Assembly: GCA_030407085.1 (NCBI GenBank)
Contig: CM059582.1
Location: 19,449,501 to 19,513,500 of the forward strand
Direction: 5' to 3'
Origin: Trichopria drosophilae
Lineage: Eukaryota; Arthropoda; Insecta; Hymenoptera; Diapriidae
Length of the DNA: 64,000 bases
Below, in pieces: positions 10,016-21,355 of the stretch. How positions within the stretch are numbered: the stretch's first letter is position 1; each line of letters starts with the position of its first letter. Under the pieces are notes generated by a model, which ran no database searches, had not been told where the DNA came from, and saw only the letters and a program-made list of their open reading frames with translations. Both the position numbers and the translations under genes were made by a program.

Positions 10016-13000
10016 AGTTTTGATGTGATAGGAATGGTAGAGACATGGGTAGACGAAGGGGATTGGGAGAAGATGAAAGACAAATTACCAAGAGAGTGGA
10101 CATGGAAATGTCAGGTGGCAAGCAGAACGAAAAAAAAGGGAAGAGCTATGGGGGGGATAATATCAGGAATTAGGAAAGAGTTGTTAGAATATGAGGTAAC
10201 AAAGGAAGAGAGGGAGGGGTATCAAGAGAGAGCTGTGATGATAGATGGAGAGAAATGGAGAATATTATTCGTGTATAATAGGGAAGGGAGGAGTGAAGGA
10301 TTAGACGAATTAAGAGAAGCAATAAAGGAGGGGGAAGAAGAAAATTTATTAGTTTTAGGAGATTTTAATGCTAGAATTGGGAGGGAAGGTAGTTTTTCGT
10401 GTATGGATAACGAAGAAGTTTTAAAAGATATGAGGAAGTCTGAAGATATAATAGTGAATAAGCAAGGAAGAGAATTAATAGAGTTGATAGAAGAAAGAGG
10501 TTGGTTACTGTTAAATGGGGAAAAATTAGGGGATGAAAAGGGGGAATGGACATACGAGAAGGCGGAAGGGAAATCGGTGATTGATTATGGACTAACAAAT
10601 TGGGAAGCGTGGGAAAAAATAACCAGTTTTATAGTAGACTGTAGGACAGAGTCGGATCATCAGCCGTTAGTGTTAGAGATAGAGGGGGTAGAGTTAAAGA
10701 AGAAAGGGCAGACGATAGAGAAAGTGAGAGTGCAGGATTGGTCAGAGGAAGGTATCAGGGAATTTAGAGATAGGATAAAGAGAGTAGAATGGAAAGAGGT
10801 GGGGGTGGAGGAAGGGTGGAGAGAATTAGAAGAAGTAGTGAAAAAAGCAGTGAAAATAAAAGAATGGACGATAAAAGAAGAAATAGGTAGGTGTGCATGG
10901 TGGGACTCTGAATGTAAAGAAAAAAAAAGAGAGGTGCGTAAAGCCAAGAGAAGATATGTAAGAAATAGGGATGATATGCTGAAAAAAGAGTATGCGAAAA
11001 AGCGAAGAGAGTACAGAGAATTATGTGAAAGGAAATTAGAAGAAAGCAGGAAAAGAGAGGAAGAAGAAATAAGTAAGATCAATACAGAAGCTCAGGCATG
11101 GAAATTCATTAAAAAAGGTAGAAAAAGAACGAAAGAGATTAGTAAAGAAATAACAACAGAAGATTGGGTTAAACATTTCGTAGAGACGTTGGGAGGGGTA
11201 GAAACGAAAGACGAAATGAGAGAAAAATTTAGGAGAGAAAGAGATACAGAGAGAGAGATTAGTGCAGAAGAATTAGACAGGGAAGTGAAAAAATTGAAGA
11301 AAGGTAAGGCCGCAGGCGTGGATAGCATAAAGAATGAAGTATGGATATATGGGGGTAGAAAGATGAAAGAAAAGCTAGGTGACATAATGAATAGAGTGTG
11401 GAGGGGAGAGGGGTTCCCAGAGGGATGGAAAGAAGGGACTGTGATACCCATATGGAAGAAAGGAGAGAAAAATGACGTTCGAAATTATAGAGGAATTACT
11501 CTAACGAATACGGCGTATAAAATGTATGCGAGCGTATTAAATGAAAGAATAGTAAATGAGTTGGATAAGAAAGGCGGGTGGAGTCGAACGCAGTCGGGAT
11601 TTAGAAGGGGTAGAGGGACGATTGAAAACGTGAAAATATTAAAACATGTAGTGGGAAATAGACTAGCGAAAGGGAAGAAAACATGGACATTCTTTTTAGA
11701 TTTAAAAGCAGCCTTTGACAGACTGGATAGAGAAGTGCTGTGGAAAACAATGAAGAAAAGAGGTATTAGGGAAAGCCTAATTGAAAGAGTCAAAGAGATT
11801 TACGATGAAACGAAGTGTAGAGTAAGAATAGGGGGTATGGAGTCGAATGAATTTTGGGTTGAGAAAGGAGTGAGGCAGGGCTGTCCACTTAGCCCGACAC
11901 TATTCAACATATACATCGCGGATTTGGAGGATGAGTTGAGAAAAAGCAGTTGGGGAGGGGTTAGAATAGGTAAAGAAAAGATATGGTCTTTGGAATATGC
12001 TGACGATATCGTAGTGTTAGCAGAGAAAGAAGAAGGGATGTTGGAGATGCTGAGAGGTTTGAGAAAATACTTGGAGGGGAAGAACTTAGTACTGAGCGTA
12101 GAAAAATCTAAGATTATGGTATTTGAAAAGGGAAGGAGTAGAAGGAGAGAAAGGTTCTGGTGGTGGGGGAAAGAAAGGGTAGAAGAAGTGATAGAATATA
12201 AGTATCTAGGATATGTGTTAGAAAAGGGAGGGGGTAACTCAAAACATGTGAAAGAGAGAGTAAGAAGAGCGAGAGTAGCCATGGGTTGGTTATGGAGTTA
12301 CGGGCAACGAAAATTTAGTGGGGATATTAAATGGAGGTTAAAATTGTTTGATAACATTGTGAAGGGGATTTTATTGTATGGAGTGGAGATTTGGGGTTTT
12401 AGGGAATGGAAAGAGGTAGAAGGTTTACAGGAAAAATATCTAAGATGGATTTTAGGTTTAGATAGGTATACTCCGGGGTATTTGGTAAGAGAAGAGTTGA
12501 AACGAGATAAAATGAAGATTGAAACAGGGGTAAGAGCGGGTATGTTTGAAGAGAGGTTAGAAGAGGGACAGTACAGTGAGATAGGAAAAGTATGTATGAG
12601 TGAAAAAAGAAAGTATGAGAAAGTAGAATGGGTGGGAGAATGGTCGAGTGAGAGCAAAGAGAGAATGTATTATTTACGGAGATGTGGAATGAGTGAAGAA
12701 GCTCTAAAGGTGCTAAATGAGAATAAATGGAAGTATGTGAGAGAAAGGGATAGAGAGGTAGATGGACAAGAAAGATATTGTAGGCTAAATAATTCAAGAT
12801 CTTGTGGAAATTATGAAAGGGTAGTAGGGATTGGGTGGCCGAAGTACATAAGAGATTGCAAAAGAAACGAGGGAGGGAAACTAAGTACAATAGCACGATG
12901 GAGATGCGGAAATGAAGAATTAGGGAATAGATATTGGATGAAAGATGAAGAAAAATTATGTCGGTTGTGTAAGAGTGGTAGAGAAGATTTAGATCACATT

Positions 13001-13111
13001 GTAAATGATTGCAGGGCGAGTAATAGAAAAGGAGTGAGTGAGGCAGAGATAAAGAGTGAACAGGGAAAATGCTATGAATGGATGAAATCGATCGAAAAGA
13101 TGAGAAAAGAG

Positions 13112-13157
<46 letters not shown>

Positions 13158-13189
13158 CGAACCGGAAGTCCAGAATAGGTCCAGAATAG
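10016..13189 (+). CDS. LINE ORF2: endonuclease-reverse transcriptase, N-terminus missing
   Basis: This is the pol protein of a LINE, which nicks target DNA and copies the element RNA onto the nicked end. Numbering from the GTG at 10025 (1054 residues): the EEP endonuclease shows ETW (Glu6), GDFN (112-115), IDYGLT (186-191) and SDHQPL (210-215). A basic coiled linker follows at about 290-375. The RT shows AAGVDSIKNE (429-438), NYRGITL (487-493), FFLDLKAAFD (556-565), GVRQGCPLSP (615-624) and YADD (658-661). A C-x2-C-x8-H-x4-C motif lies at 979-996, and the end is an (ER)n run encoded by a GA microsatellite. Frame upstream of 10025 reads SFDV back to a stop at 10013, which is in R1, so no native start remains. 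Catalytic residues are intact. The coding strand is strongly purine-rich, which produces long false frames on the other strand. Confidence 0.92.
13115..13155 (+). repeat. (GA)n microsatellite within the LINE ORF
   Basis: About 20 GA dinucleotides encode the Glu-Arg run near the C-terminus of the LINE protein. The tract stays in frame to the TAG at 13187-13189. Slippage here would change the C-terminus without touching the RT. Confidence 0.9.
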
Positions 13190-13339
13190 GTAGAGACCGG
13201 AGACATAGTATGTGAATGAGGCAGTTTGGCCTAAACTACAGCGATACACCGTCGGGAAATTCGCTGCGGCGGAAACCATGTAGGTGTATCGTTGGTAAGA
13301 CACATTGTATACAGAATTGGTTACAATAAAAGTAATGTA
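13190..13339 (+). promoter_or_regulatory. LINE 3' UTR with stem-loop and terminal TAATG repeat
   Basis: CGATACACC (13242-13250) pairs perfectly with GGTGTATCG (13283-13291) across a ~32-nt loop. A polyadenylation hexamer AATAAA lies at 13325-13330, and the element ends with two TAATG units running into R2. Many insect LINEs use a 3' UTR stem-loop as the RT recognition site; that role is inferred here. The terminal TG overlaps the start of the target sequence (ATGTTAAAT), giving short microhomology for priming. Confidence 0.6.
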
Positions 13340-14621
13340 ATGTTAAATATATTTTTTCGATTGAGGAGACGTAAAATCACCATTAAACGCCTCCTTTGGG
13401 GGGCGTGAAATAAAAACAGTCTGTAAGTGGACGATTTTTCGAAAAAAAAACGTTAAATACGATTTCTTTTAATTTTCTACAATACAATGCATTATGATAA
13501 TGGTGGGAAACAATAGAAAATGACACTTGTAAATACAAATAAACGCGCAGTAGTGGGGTATTACACCAATTTTCCATTATAAACATAAACATTACTGATT
13601 GAAAAATAAACTCGCTAGTCAGTGTTGCGCGTCGCAGTGATTTGTAAACAATTTTAATTTGTTGCTAGAATGAATGGTCATTTTACTCCTCCTAAATCAA
13701 AAAATATTTTTTCCACCTCGGGTGTAAAACGATCATTTCTTGCCCTTGGTGGAAAATGTACTATTATGTGATAGGGAGTCTCTTCAACTGTGATGATTTG
13801 ATCGATACTACTTCGCATTTAAGTTTTATTCCGCACATTTAAAACGAACGAATATTTGATTAAATTTACTAAATATTATGTTAGATCTATTAAATATTTG
13901 ATTGACGTATTCTTTTAGTCAGTGTAATTGAAACGCTTGAATATGTGGTTAAATTTGCTAAATATTGTATTACAGTTTCTACTAAATATTTGATTGGCGA
14001 ATTCGTTTACTCCGTGAACAATTAATAAAATGTTCAACGGTAAATCTTGCCTCTATTGAATTTTTTGTATAAGCAATGAAAGAAATGAAAAATTAAAAAG
14101 TATATAGATTTTGCATCTTTTTTACGTGACCCGAGCACTGTAATATTTGTTAAATTCTACAGCACACATGAATTAATTTCAAATTCTTGCTCCAATTTTT
14201 CATTTTCCTGATTGGTAGAGCTATGTTTTACCACCAGGTGCCTAAGTATTGAGGTGCTTGACTTCGCAAACTGTTAGATTTGATTTCAGAAATATAGCGA
14301 GCGAATAAGTTTTAAGATCAAGTAATATAGAGAATCGATGCTAATATTGTGTGAGTGGATTTCTTTATAAACAATCATTTGTGTATTCTGTCTCCTCTTT
14401 TCTCTCTCTCTCTCTCTCTCTTGCTCTCTTTCTCTCTTTCTCTATTTCAGGTAAAACATACATCGTAAATTTAATAATTACAAAATATGAATTATTACCA
14501 TTCTTTGTTTCAGATTCAAATCAGATTAAGTAGGGGGGGGGGGTAGAAGCAATAAAGACATTTTTTTATGGTATATATAATACCTGAATCATTTGTTCAC
14601 TAAAATATCTGATTATTTTTA
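13340..14621 (+). repeat. Right copy (R2) of the ~1.28-kb direct repeat
   Basis: R2 is the near-identical partner of 8727-10014. It starts immediately after the LINE 3' end and stops at GATTATTTTTA, after which sequence diverges from the LINE start seen after R1. Three of the four substitutions against R1 cluster at 14516-14527, just before the G-run, and change the last codons of the candidate mini-gene from DPNQLK to DSNQIK. Removing the LINE and one repeat copy would leave a continuous empty site. Confidence 0.9.
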
Positions 14622-15699
14622 ATTCATCAGTTTAACAATTTCAATGAATGATATTGCGGATTAACTAAATCATTTTATGAAAGGATTAAAATGACTCCCT
14701 TATTTTATACCTAGGTTAGTTCGATTCATTTAAGTGAATGTGACTCTATTGATTTAACTGAATTATTTAACTAGGTTATTTAAATAACTAAGTTATCTCA
14801 ATTGAACATGATTTCTGAATGGTTTGAAGATTTTATTGAAATTCTCAATTATTGTGTTTACCTATGGTAGTGATTACTAATTTGCTATTGTCTCATGTAT
14901 TGGCAATTGCTTGTTGGAATACATTTTATGTAAATAAAGTTGAAATAAAAATTTAATGCGGTACTCTATTTTATTTAGTTTTGTTTCTGCTAATATTTGT
15001 GAGTGTACTTTTATTAAGGTTACATTTATTTTGATATAACTATAACATTCATTATTTTATGCATAACAATATAATATCCTTAATGATAAATATTCGAACT
15101 ACATACATGTGCGAATTTTGATCGCGCATGTCGTCGAGAAGGAGCAGCATTACGTTACTAGAAGATGTTATTCTTTTGCACGATTTAGGGAACTCTGTAA
15201 CTTACTATGTCATACTATCGAGGTTATGCTGCATTTTAATCCGAAAATCGATCGAAATCAATCCAGTTTCAAACATTAATTAGATTGTATGAGGATTTTA
15301 ACATCAAGATGATTGATTTCATGATTTTTCTGAGATTCATTCTTGAGCTTGCGTCTATTTTGCGTACCAAAATAATTTTATTAAAGTAGTACATTATATG
15401 GTACAAGACGGGTTTTTATACCTCTTTCAAATAAACTCATCGTTTATATATGTTAAAAACTACATATATCCTCTAGAAGTTCATTTATTTTATAGGTTAA
15501 GTAAATGATGACGAAGAAACATTCTGCTAAACAGGACGATGGCCAATTTAACCTAACCTGATAAATGCTAACCCAAATTAGAATATTATTATTTATAATA
15601 GAAACTATATAAATTAATCACACTTCGGACAAAAGCGAATTATATATTTACCAAAGAATATGTCTTAAATGTATATAGTTTTTTCTTGATGGGTAGCGT
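14622..15699. other. Unique AT-rich DNA, no gene seen
   Basis: There is no plausible coding frame. Short direct and inverted words around TTATTTAACTAGG occur near 14690-14815. Nothing else is evident. Confidence 0.5.
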
Positions 15700-17778
15700 A
15701 TAGGGGGCATTCCACGCCAACTCACCCAATTTTAAAAGCGACCATCACTAATTTTGTTCGTAATTTTTTTATAGATGCATTTCGGGAAAATAAGACTGGT
15801 CAAATTTTTTTAGATTTTTAAAATCACTCGTTAATGTGTGAGAATTTTTCAAAATTCTGAAATTTTAGAAAATTGAAAATTTTTAAATTTCCATAACTCG
15901 GTTGCTTCTTATCGGACAGTAACGAATAAAAAATCGAATTGTTTGCCTTGAAATGTACTTTTCTATGGGTATAATGAAAATTTAACTCGAATTCATTGAC
16001 ATGTGTATTTTTACGTGTTAAGTAAAAAATTCAAAATTTTTCCAAAATGGACATTTTTAATTTTTTTTAATTAAATTCACAAAAAAACGACTGAAAATAA
16101 CGAACAATTTGCGGGGTCGTACAAGATGGCAAGTTGTTTCGTTAATTTTTTACAGATTTTTACATTATTTTATACAATTTAAATTTTTGCTCAAATCTCG
16201 AGATTTAGTTTATTGAATTCACAATTCACTGTTTTTCACTTTTTTTTGTGTGTTTTTGATTTTCCGTGATTCAATGCATACATTGAAAAAATTAGAAGTT
16301 TTTAAATTGATTATGCAAATTTCGTTAATATTATTTGAAACAGCCCTTTCTTTTTGTTTTAAATAAATCTGTGTGTCAAGGGTTTAAGAATTATACATGT
16401 TTCTTTTTCAAACTCAAGGCTCTTACTTTTGTAACATGTCGCTTATATTTCCATGTCGCATACAAAATCATTGACATAAGCAATAAGGAATTTGTCATTA
16501 CAATTATTGGCTCATGTCGTAAATATTGCCTTCCGAATTTCTAGTATTATAATGACATTATATTTTCGCCGTACATTTTTCTCTATATCATACTTTTATG
16601 TGTATCTTGTTCTTACGCAAAAGCTCTTAAATATAATAGGGCATCTTCTCGCGATTACCGCTAGGTGTCGAATTACTCACAATTAAAGCGTTCCTCAATG
16701 ACATTAATATAGCCATCATCCGTGCAGGTTCTACATTACTGTCAAAGTTTATTTCCCTGTTTTTTGTTCCCTATAAGAGTCATGTCCTTGTATCATACAT
16801 TCAGTGATAGATGTGTAAATCCTTTTCAAATACCAAAACATGTTAAAAAAAACTAATTTGAGACATTTATCGGCTGCGCAAATGTTACTATTTCCTGAAT
16901 TGCCGAAAAATGTAAAAATTTGTAGTACATATAGAAATGAGATTCAAAAATTATCCTTACAGAAATCTGAAAATGAAGTCACGAATATAGCGGAAAATAC
17001 ATATGAAGAAGTAGATCATGAAACACACGAAATAATAGAAGAAATAGATCCCGAAATAGAGGAAACAACTCAAGAAGGCTCTGAAACTGGCGACCCCAAC
17101 TTTCAAACGGGGGAAAGAAATCAATGTAATGATAAAAATCATTTAGCCAGTCCCGAAGTCATGAATCAAATAAGATTTTTCAAATAGATTTCTAGAATAG
17201 ATTTTCCTGAAAGACGGAAAATCCAAAATACACAAAAAAAGTGAAAAACAGTGAATTGTGAATTCAATAAACTAAATCTCGAGATTTGAGCAAAAATTTA
17301 AATTGTATAAAAGAATGTAAAAATCTGTAAAAAATTAACGAAACAACTTGCCATCTTGTACGATCCCGCAAATTGTTCGTTATTTTTAGTAGTTGTTTTG
17401 TGAATTTAATTAAAAAAATTAAAAATGTCCATTTTGGAAAAATTTTGAATTTTTTACTTAACACGTAAAAATACACATGTCAATAAATTCCAGTTATGTT
17501 TCATTATGCCCATAGAAAAATACATTTCAAGACAAACAATTCCATTTTTTATTCGTTACTGTACGATAAGTAGCAACCGAGTTATGGAAATTTAAAAATG
17601 TTCAATTTTCCAAAATTTCAAAATTTTGAAAAATTCTAACACGTTAACGAGTGATTTAAAAAATCTGAAAAAATTTGACCAGTCTTATTTCACCGAAATG
17701 CATCTATACAAAAATTACGGACAAAATTGGTGATGATCGATTTTAAAATTGGGTGAGTTGGCGTGGAATGCCCCATAG
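15700..17778. mobile_element. DNA transposon-like element with ~570-bp terminal inverted repeats
   Basis: The element spans 15704-17774 (2071 bp). Its left end opens GGGGCATTCCACGCCAACTC and the right end is the reverse complement. The arms match over about 570 bp (15704-16275 against 17208-17774) with scattered mismatches. ATAG lies directly outside both ends (15700-15703 and 17775-17778), a 4-bp target duplication. The ~930-bp centre holds a 115-codon ORF but no recognisable transposase. I cannot assign a superfamily: 4-bp duplications with G-rich ends are compatible with several. It could be a deletion derivative or a foldback element. Confidence 0.85.
16840..17187 (+). CDS. Hypothetical acidic protein inside the long-TIR element
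   Basis: The 115-residue frame starts MLKKTNLRHLSAAQMLLFPE and ends at a TAG about 20 bp before the right inverted repeat. Residues 45-90 are strongly acidic and Glu/Thr-rich with no Cys or His pairs suggesting a zinc finger; the N-terminal third is more mixed and basic. It has no domain I recognise. The position, at the end of the unique centre and reading toward the right arm, would suit the terminal exon of a decayed transposase or accessory gene. A chance frame is possible, since frames over 90 codons do occur elsewhere in the window. Confidence 0.3.
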   Translation: MLKKTNLRHLSAAQMLLFPELPKNVKICSTYRNEIQKLSLQKSENEVTNIAENTYEEVDHETHEIIEEIDPEIEETTQEGSETGDPNFQTGERNQCNDKNHLASPEVMNQIRFFK

Positions 17779-20180
17779 GTCGTCTTATTAACATTTTGTT
17801 ACTTGAGTGAAAATTTTGCATTCCATGGCATAGTATCAGTTTATTACACATGATTCTTCACATACGAATTATGATTATTCTCATTAATTTGTATTTCAAT
17901 CGTTAATACATCGTGCTTGAATAAAATCCCAATCAAGTTCATGAAGTTTTGTTCGGACAGAGGAAGTAATATATATCAGGTTGATAAATTACAAATACAT
18001 TATGTACTGTGTGTTAATAGGAAAATTGTACCCTCATAAAACATCGCGATGCTTTATTATGAGATATGTACATAATATGCCATTTAAATATAATGACGGC
18101 AAGTATGAATAAATCGTATAAGATCAATCAAGTACGTGTAAATTATTCCGCAACGTGAATGGAGAAAGCATTCATATAGCACATATTAATTTTAGTCTAC
18201 ATTCAGAAAATTCTATATAGCAGCAATTTTAATTGCACGCGCAAGAAGCTTTGATAAGCTTCACAAATTCCAGCATCATTGCATATTTTTAAACAAATCA
18301 GATACAGCTTTTCAGAGCATTCATTTAACTTATACACAAGTTTTATTTATGCTAATTTACCTTGATGATTACCAAAAAATTCCAAAAACGAAAATCTTTG
18401 TGTCACATGTTGCTGATTACTTTTTTTTACTTTGAATATCTTCAATTATTAAAATTCGGAAAATAGTACCTTTGGATAAATGAATTTTCGGAATTTTAAA
18501 TTTCGTACAATTACTTTTTTTCGGTTATGTTATCAAGTAAAATATTCCTGAACGTGTCGGCTAATATTTCGATGTTTGCATCTTCGGGCTGGTCACTTTG
18601 GAAAAAGTGTTATTGAACAAAACTGAAATTTTTAAAGAATCTTTTGAAAATATTTTAAGTTTTAAGATGTTAGACAATTATGAAAGTATTCAAGAAATAA
18701 AGTAAAAATTTGTGCGTATACTTTGACAAAATCTTGATGTTCGAGCAATAACTTTTTGTTGAGTAATGTTTTTTTGAAACTCATTTTTATTTTAGAAAAT
18801 GGTTTTTTCTTATTTCATCAGCCATTTTGGATGCTTTCGCCTTTATTTTACAAAATATCTATACACACATTTTAAAACTTAAGTCTCCAGGGCATGATTT
18901 TTAACTTCAAGTAAGTATTCAGAAATGATTGCAGTGTAACAAAACAAGATAAAAAAGAAACACATTTAAAAATGTTTTTTCAAAAAAAAAACATGTATAA
19001 TTTTTCACTGTTGTATGTTTGGAAAAATAGATTCTGAAATTTTAGTTCCTTTCACGTCAGATGTGCCTCCTGGAAAATTATTTGTATCCTTTCTTTACCT
19101 TTAATACAACCGCTGAAAACTGCAGTGAAAAAATGTCCATTCTAGGCTCTATCGATCTTTTTATATATTTAAATTGCATTGTATATGTCATAGAAATTTA
19201 CATATTTCGTTTCGTTTATACGATTGAAATTCTATGTAACTATGAAAAAATATAACAAATTAAAATGAATAAAAAAAAAGTGAAATCTAAATTTGTGGTT
19301 TTCGTAATTTTTATTAAATTAATTATTTTAATTTGAGTTATTTACCAACGAACAGAGATGATTCGGAAATGTTAACTTCGATCCATTTGGATAGCATCCA
19401 AATATGTCTATTTACGACAGGTATCCGCAGCCAGCGTGCTGACCAATATTTTACATATACCTTTTTTACTTGCAAAAAGCATCCAGGTCAACGCTTCCAA
19501 ACATTAATATCATAACATTAAACTAATCACTTTTTGTTGGCTGTTTACTTTACGCCAATGGCCTTTGATGTTATATGTGACCTAATTTTCAAGTGATAAA
19601 TATGATGCAAGAAGTTAAATCTACACGAATATATTTATTACAAACTGGACGTGTGTCATCCAGTTCCTCAAGTTTACTTGTCTATTTCCCAATATTTAAA
19701 TCAGCAGTTTAGTACACAGAGAAAAAAAGGTGAATGGAGGGATGAAAAAAAGATAAAAATGGTTCTAACATATAATAATAGTAGCATTAACAACCTGAAA
19801 CTTGTTGTTGACTGCATGTTCATTTTATAATATACAATGATAATAAATTAATTTCGTTTAATCAATTTTCTTACATCTAGTTTAATATTGAGGAATGTTT
19901 AAACTATTTAACTGTATAAATTGGGTTTATTTTTCGATAGGTAAATAGTAAACGGAACAATACTATTTGTCTTGCTTACTGCAGAAATAGTTTGGTATCT
20001 ACTATTTTTTGTTTTGTAATCAATATTTTACTTTTGAAATATTATACCTTTTCTCTAGACGTACCTAACTTTGAATGTAACTAATAATTACCCGATTACA
20101 TATTCCTAAGTAGTATAATAAAATTAATATTTATGAAACAAACAAAACCGTAAATAGTAAATATATAGCTGTAAAAAGTA
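17779..20180. other. AT-rich DNA, no gene seen
   Basis: Frames do not exceed 64 codons and none resembles a protein. There is no clear repeat. Runs of A or T are common near 18.4-19.3 kb. Confidence 0.55.
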
Positions 20181-21355
20181 AAATAAAAATCTATCAGAAG
20201 TTTGCAACGTTGCAGGTTACATGATTACCTGCAACGGATCAGGTGTCTATAACTTAGCTATCAAAAAAGTAACTAGAACCAAATTGAAGGTTAGAAGAAT
20301 GCATTCATAATTTACTCACAAAAAAGTCCCTTTTTCAAATTCCAACAAAAGAATTGGCAAAAAACAAGATAGGGATTTGAAAAACAACAAAATATAATTC
20401 CATTCAATCTTTTATATTTTGAGGCCTTTGATTTGTTCTTTGATAAAACGACATTTGGCAAATAGACAAAATGTCGTATTCTGCATTTTCCTTGTTGTTT
20501 GAACATTTTTTTATTGGAATTTCAAAAACGACGAAATCTTATTCGATTCACGCTTTTGTTTTTGAGGATCTATTAATTGTTCAATGATAAAATGACACTT
20601 AGCGAACAGACAAAACGTCGTCCCCTGCATTTCTGTTGTTGTTTTTTTCAAAATTTTCGATTCACGCTTTTATTTATAGGGGACTTTTATCTGCTCATTG
20701 ATAAAACGACATTTGGCGAACAGACAATATTTCGTGCGTATTTTGCATTTTCCTTATTCTTTTTTGAAAATTTTCGCGATTAGTGTAATAAAAGCGACCA
20801 GATATAAGTCCATTAATACCTTTTATGGAGTTTTTTTTTAATATTTTGTAGTCTTTATATTTTGGAGGCTTTGAATTATTTATTTATAAAACGCTTTTTG
20901 GTGATAAGCGAAAAGTTCGTCTCCTGCATTTCTCTGTCATTTATTGTAAATGTTTCTTTTCAGAATTTAAGAATAGGTCATTTTGAATCCGGTGAAATTT
21001 TTGCATTATGCTGACTTTTAATTGTACTTTATGAGGGACTATTAAAATATCTACATAGAAGAGGCATATTGCGAAGTTTTAGAATTCGGCAGGTTATTGG
21101 TTGTGTGAATTATTTTCAACTCATATTCCTTATTATTTGTTTGAAGTTTAATATATAATTCGGTGGGTTATTAATTTAAGAAAATTTTATAAGTTTGCCA
21201 TTGATAGAATACATATTTTTGCGAGTAAATTGTGAATGTATTCTTCCAACCTTCAATTTGGTTTTAGATACTTTTTTGACAGCTGAAGTGTATACACCTC
21301 AACCGTTGCAGGTAACCGGATTAATGCAAAATTCTGATAGATAAATAAAAATAGT
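20181..21355. mobile_element. Foldback element with ~150-bp inverted arms
   Basis: The left arm (about 20181-20330) and right arm (about 21215-21355) are inverted copies. They share ATCTATCAGAA, TTACCTGCAACGG, AAGTAnCTAnAACCAAATTG and GAAGGTTnGAAGAATnCATTC, with about 80-90 percent identity by eye. The arms enclose a tandem array (20440-20930). The exact ends and the target duplication are unresolved. There is no transposase frame. Superfamily is unknown. Confidence 0.7.
20440..20930 (+). repeat. Four-copy degenerate tandem repeat inside the foldback element
   Basis: Units of roughly 115-185 bp are anchored on GATAAAACGACATTTGGCGA, followed by ACAGACAAAnCGTCG and TnCTGCATTTnC. Copies start near 20441, 20584, 20699 and 20883, the last one most diverged. 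The 64- and 68-codon frames here are readings of the repeat. Confidence 0.65.

Larger units (their letters stand above)
10015..13339 (+). mobile_element. 5'-truncated LINE (non-LTR retrotransposon)
   Basis: The 3325-bp insert lies exactly between R1 and R2. It begins inside the endonuclease domain, right at the R1 junction, so ORF1 and the first strand of the endonuclease are missing, as expected from incomplete reverse transcription. It carries one long EN-RT frame, a ~150-bp 3' UTR with a 9-bp-stem hairpin, AATAAA at 13325, and a short terminal TAATG repeat instead of a poly(A) tail. There is no RNase H domain in the frame. Architecture (EEP endonuclease, RT, C-terminal CCHC) fits the Jockey/R1/I side of the LINE tree; I cannot fix the clade. 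The unbroken frame implies a recent insertion. Confidence 0.9.

Noticed and set aside
10371..13303. Many long minus-strand frames (up to 165 codons) across the LINE
   Set aside because: They are antisense shadows of the purine-rich LINE coding strand: Ser/Leu/Phe/Pro-rich readings of a polypyrimidine strand with no motifs.
8727..14621. LTR retrotransposon with 1.28-kb LTRs
   Set aside because: The internal protein is an EN-RT of LINE type with no gag, protease, integrase or RNase H. The repeats lack TG..CA ends, and no primer-binding site or polypurine tract lies beside them.
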